From Deltaproteobacteria bacterium (GTDB lineage Bacteria; Desulfobacterota; Desulfobacteria; Desulfobacterales; Desulfatirhabdiaceae): a stretch of 9,108 nucleotides of DNA. This document shows, in pieces, positions 6,236 through 9,108 of the stretch. Where the stretch lies: contig JAPLJE010000488.1 of the NCBI GenBank assembly GCA_026388755.1, positions 1 to 9,108 of the forward strand, read 5' to 3'. Position 1 is the stretch's first letter; each line of letters starts with the position of its first letter. Under the pieces are notes generated by a model that searched no databases, was not told the DNA's origin, and saw nothing but the letters and a program-made list of their open reading frames with translations. The translations under genes were made by a program, and so were the position numbers.

Positions 6236-8707
6236 GTGGAACTCTGGGTTGGGGCTCTGAATCTGGGCTTATTATATGCTTTCATGACGATGGGGGTTTT
6301 TATCACCTTCCGGATTCATGATTTTCCGGATATTACGGTGGACGGCAGTTTTACATCGGGCGCGGCCGCAACCGCGGTGCTGATCGCCGCCGGCTACAAC
6401 CCGTTGGCGGCGCTGCTGGCCGGGCTGCTCATCGGCATGGTCGCCGGTGCCGCCACTGCCTGGATCCATGCCAGACTTAACATTAACGGCCTGCTGGCCG
6501 GTATCCTGGTCATGACGGGTTTGTATTCCGTCAACCTGCATGTCATGGGCAGATCCAATATCCCCCTACTGAATCAGACCACCCTGTTTACCTGGATCCA
6601 AAAAATCAATCCCGGCCAAAAGATCTTATGGCATTCCGAAGTCTGGATCAGTTGCGTCCTTTGCGCGATTCTGGCGGTTTTCTGGCTGGGTGTGTCCCTT
6701 TTCTTCAAGACCGATTTTGGCCTGTCCATGCGGGCCACGGGAAACAATCCGGTGATGGCGGCTGCAAACGGTATTAACGTCAACCGGATGAAAATCCTGG
6801 GCATTGCCCTGGCAAACGGGTTTGTGGGGTTGTCCGGCGGGCTGGTGGCGCAGTATCAGGGATTCGCCGATATCGGCATGGGAATCGGGTCCGTTGTCAT
6901 CGGCCTGGCCTCGGTCATTATCGGCGAATCGATTCTACGGAGGCGCTCGATTTATGTCAAAATCTTCAGCGTCATCATCGGGTCCGTACTGTTTCGATGG
7001 ATGATCGCCTTTGCCTTGTTTGTCGGTATGAACCCCATTGATCTGAAACTTCTGACCGCATGCTTTGTGCTGGCAACCCTGGTGGTTTCGGGTGCTGTCG
7101 GCAACACTGAATCCTTAAAAACGAAGTGGGGCGAGCGATTCAAAACAGCTATTTACCGCTATCGCTGGGTGATTGCCGTGGGTGGTGTTGTAATTCTGGC
7201 GCTGGGTTTTCCGGGAATCAAGACGCTGTTATCCAGCCGTCCGGCTGCCGGAAAAACCCATCGAATTGGCGTCATTCAGCTTGTGGATCACAGTATTTTG
7301 AATGTCACGCGGGATGCTTTTATCGAAGAGATGGCGCGCATCGGTTATCAGAGCGGGAAAAACTGCCTGTTCCAGGTTGAAAACGCCAATGGCGACATGC
7401 CTTCCGTCAACACCATCCTGGATAAATTCATTTCGGATCGAATGGATGTGATTGTTACCATCTCAACCGGATGCACGCAGGCCGCAATGCATAAAATCAA
7501 GGACAGGCCGATCGTGTTTGCCACGGTCGCCAATCCGTTCATTATCGATGCCGGCCGTTCGGACACGGATCATTTGCCCCATGTCACCGGTGTTTACGGC
7601 GCAGTTCCAATGGATAAGACCCTTAAAATGGTCCGTCAAATCCTGAAGGGGAAAATCAAAATCGGCTGTATATGGGATGCGGGGCAGGCCAATTCGGTTT
7701 ATAATGTGGAACTATTGCAGCAGGCAATTCAGCAGGATGCAAATGCGGTTTTTGTCGGAGCTACGGTTACCGGTTCATCCGAGGTGTACCAGGCTGCGCA
7801 ATCCCTGGTCCAGCAGCAGATTGACGTGTTTGTGCTGCCAACGGACAACATTGTCTATTCAGCGCTGGATTCGGTCGTAAAGGCGGCTGGTTCCCGGAAA
7901 ATCCCCGTGTTCATGACCGATGTGGAGCGGCTCTCGGATGGAGTTCTGGGCGCATTGGGCTATGATTACGTCTCCAGCGGCATTCAGGCGGCGCATCTCG
8001 TGGATCGCATTTTAAAAGGCGAGGACCCCAAGTCCATTCCGTTTGAACAATACTCCCGGTTAACCATCGGCGTAAATCTGCGGGCAGCCCGGCAAATGGG
8101 TATTGCAATCCCGGCGGAACTTCTGGACCAGACCACGGTTATCATAGAAGAAGATGGCAAAGTGGTGCTTAAAAAGAATTCCTCCCGGACGGCTGCACAG
8201 GCAAAACGGCTGGCCCTGTTTCAGTTCGGCGATCATGAGCTGATCAACCAGGCGGCTCAAGGGGTGATTGACGAGCTGAAAGAGCAGGGTGTGATGGAAA
8301 AATATCCGCTTCGGATCGATCGGAATAATGCGCAAAACGAGTTTCATATGGCGCAGTCCATTGCACAGGAAATCGTCAGTCAGAATTACGATTATATCGT
8401 GACGCTTACTACGCCGGCTCTTCAGGTAACCGCGCAGGTCAACAAGCACATTCCCCATATTTTCGGGGCGGTCACGGATCCTTATCGGATGGGTATCGCC
8501 AAAACGCCGCAAGACCATATCGCCAACATCACCGGCGTGGCCACCTTTGAGCCCGTGGAAAAAACGATTCAGGTGATGCGGGAGATTTTTCCCCGTGTCC
8601 GGCGCATCGGGATGGTCTGGAATCCGGCCGAGGCCTGCTCCGAGGCCTGTACTTACAAGGAGGCTGGAATTCGAGCTGGTCGAGGTCAATGTCAGCACTA
8701 CCAGTGA
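6236..8707 (+). CDS. ABC permease fused to tandem TrpX-like solute-binding domains (frameshifted at C-terminus)
   Basis: GTG start immediately after the STAS stop; 823 codons to a TGA. Residues 1-290 are a BPD_transp_2/LivH-type permease of the TrpY-like group. They have about nine membrane helices (for example 4-23, 57-77, 136-157, 241-263, 269-289) and the diagnostic FGLSMRATGNNPVMA (161-175) and GLSGGLVAQYQGFADIGMG (198-216). A further helix (311-327) leads to a first ABC_sub_bind domain (342-635), starting HRIGVIQLVDH and containing ATVANP and TGVYG. A second copy begins at 657 (KRLALFQFGDH, with AVTDP and TGVATF). The frame breaks after residue ~809 (CSEACTYKE), and 14 unrelated residues precede the stop. 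The rest of domain 2 continues in the +1 frame to 9074. Transporters of this type usually encode permease and binding protein separately; tryptophan and tyrosine are known ligands in streptococci, but the substrate here is unknown. The binding domains would face the outside, tethered to the channel. Confidence 0.88.
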   Translation: MELWVGALNLGLLYAFMTMGVFITFRIHDFPDITVDGSFTSGAAATAVLIAAGYNPLAALLAGLLIGMVAGAATAWIHARLNINGLLAGILVMTGLYSVNLHVMGRSNIPLLNQTTLFTWIQKINPGQKILWHSEVWISCVLCAILAVFWLGVSLFFKTDFGLSMRATGNNPVMAAANGINVNRMKILGIALANGFVGLSGGLVAQYQGFADIGMGIGSVVIGLASVIIGESILRRRSIYVKIFSVIIGSVLFRWMIAFALFVGMNPIDLKLLTACFVLATLVVSGAVGNTESLKTKWGERFKTAIYRYRWVIAVGGVVILALGFPGIKTLLSSRPAAGKTHRIGVIQLVDHSILNVTRDAFIEEMARIGYQSGKNCLFQVENANGDMPSVNTILDKFISDRMDVIVTISTGCTQAAMHKIKDRPIVFATVANPFIIDAGRSDTDHLPHVTGVYGAVPMDKTLKMVRQILKGKIKIGCIWDAGQANSVYNVELLQQAIQQDANAVFVGATVTGSSEVYQAAQSLVQQQIDVFVLPTDNIVYSALDSVVKAAGSRKIPVFMTDVERLSDGVLGALGYDYVSSGIQAAHLVDRILKGEDPKSIPFEQYSRLTIGVNLRAARQMGIAIPAELLDQTTVIIEEDGKVVLKKNSSRTAAQAKRLALFQFGDHELINQAAQGVIDELKEQGVMEKYPLRIDRNNAQNEFHMAQSIAQEIVSQNYDYIVTLTTPALQVTAQVNKHIPHIFGAVTDPYRMGIAKTPQDHIANITGVATFEPVEKTIQVMREIFPRVRRIGMVWNPAEACSEACTYKEAGIRAGRGQCQHYQ

Positions 8708-9074
8708 AGTGATGGATGCGGTTAAGTCCCTGCTCAGTCGCGGCATTGACCTGTTTTTCACATCCGGGGACAATACGGTGAACATGGCTTTTGATTCCGT
8801 TGCCGCGGTATTGCGCGAACGTCGGATTCCTTATTTTTCCAATTCGTTTTCCGATGTGGAACGCGGCGGATTCATCTCCATCGGTGCGGATTTTGCTGAA
8901 GTCGGCCGTGAAACCGCCCGTATGGCTGCCCGCGTCATTTCCGGGGAAGATATCAGCAGGATTCCCATCAACAATTATCTGCCTGAAACAATGTATGTGA
9001 ACCGGATGCTGGCAAGGCAATACGGGCTGGAATTGCCCGAGGCCTTTTTGAACCGGGCTTCAAAAATCAAGTGA
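8661..9074 (+). pseudogene. C-terminal remainder of the second solute-binding domain, in the +1 frame
   Basis: From RLEFELVEVNV at 8661 the frame continues with the expected second half of an ABC_sub_bind domain: LLSRGIDLFFTSGDNTVNMAF, then IPYFSNSFSDVERGG, and the family-typical tail of LPETMYVNRMLARQYGLELP to the TGA at 9072-9074. It aligns well with residues 512-630 of the upstream frame (for example DVFVLPTDNIVYSALDSVV and IPVFMTDVERLSDG). It has no start codon of its own at a sensible position. Aligning the two repeats across the break leaves about seven residues missing, consistent with a 20-base loss, which would restore one reading frame of 952 residues. If the break is real, the second binding domain is cut between its two lobes. 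If it is an assembly error, the fusion is intact. Confidence 0.8.
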
Positions 9075-9076
9075 CG

Positions 9077-9108
9077 ATGATGATAGAAATTACGGATCTG
9101 CATAAGAC
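9077..9108 (+). CDS. Start of probable ABC transporter ATP-binding protein (partial, right edge)
   Basis: ATG ATG at 9077, two bases after the fusion's stop codon, opens MMIEITDLHKT. This resembles the first beta strand of ABC ATPases (IEITDLHK is typical before the Walker A motif). The position matches the ATPase that normally follows the binding protein and permease in TrpXYZ-like operons. Only ten full codons are visible, so the call rests mainly on context. Confidence 0.6.
   Translation, partial: MMIEITDLHK

Noticed and set aside
8060..9020. Long minus-strand open frames opposite the second binding domain
   Set aside because: They mirror a plus-strand sequence with clear ABC_sub_bind homology and show no motifs of their own.

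Overview
This looks like chromosomal DNA from a Gram-negative or deeply branching anaerobe-type bacterium. The base composition is balanced to mildly GC-rich, genes are tightly packed in operons, and no phage, IS, tRNA, rRNA or CRISPR signal is visible. The gene set (an ECF transporter beside a CvfB-type RNA-binding protein, a MerA/glutathione-reductase-like flavoenzyme, and a STAS protein joined to an aromatic-amino-acid-type ABC transporter) is reminiscent of sulfate-reducing Desulfobacterota. That assignment is only an impression and cannot be proven from this window.

Layout. The left third (1-2760) is read on the minus strand. A good sigma70-like promoter at 2732-2760 drives a cvfB-like S1/winged-helix RNA-binding protein (1835-2662). 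Next comes an ECF-transporter S (substrate-binding membrane) component that is frame-disrupted near its start (1281-1780). Last is a double-ATPase ECF energy-coupling protein (1204 to 1) that runs off the left edge. A T (transmembrane coupling) component is not seen; it may lie beyond the left edge.

The central intergenic region (2663-3149) is divergent. It holds a promoter for each direction and an unusual cluster of short perfect palindromes in the leader of the rightward flavoenzyme gene (3150-4523). This enzyme has the CxxxxC redox pair, but a tyrosine stands in place of the usual C-terminal catalytic histidine. A small uncharacterised soluble protein follows (4622-4978).

The right half (5015-9108) is a rightward operon. 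It opens with a STAS-domain protein with a long unrecognised C-terminal domain (5015-6235). With no spacer, a giant fusion protein follows: a TrpY/LivH-like ABC permease joined to two tandem TrpX-like solute-binding domains (6236-9074). Then comes the start of a gene that probably encodes the ATPase (9077 to the right edge). The fusion is interrupted by a frameshift inside the second binding domain. Comparison with the first binding domain suggests loss of about 20 bases.

The most interesting points are the permease-SBP-SBP fusion coupled to a STAS signalling-type protein, and the fact that both transporter systems in the window contain an out-of-frame loss. The latter must be checked against reads before calling either gene dead.
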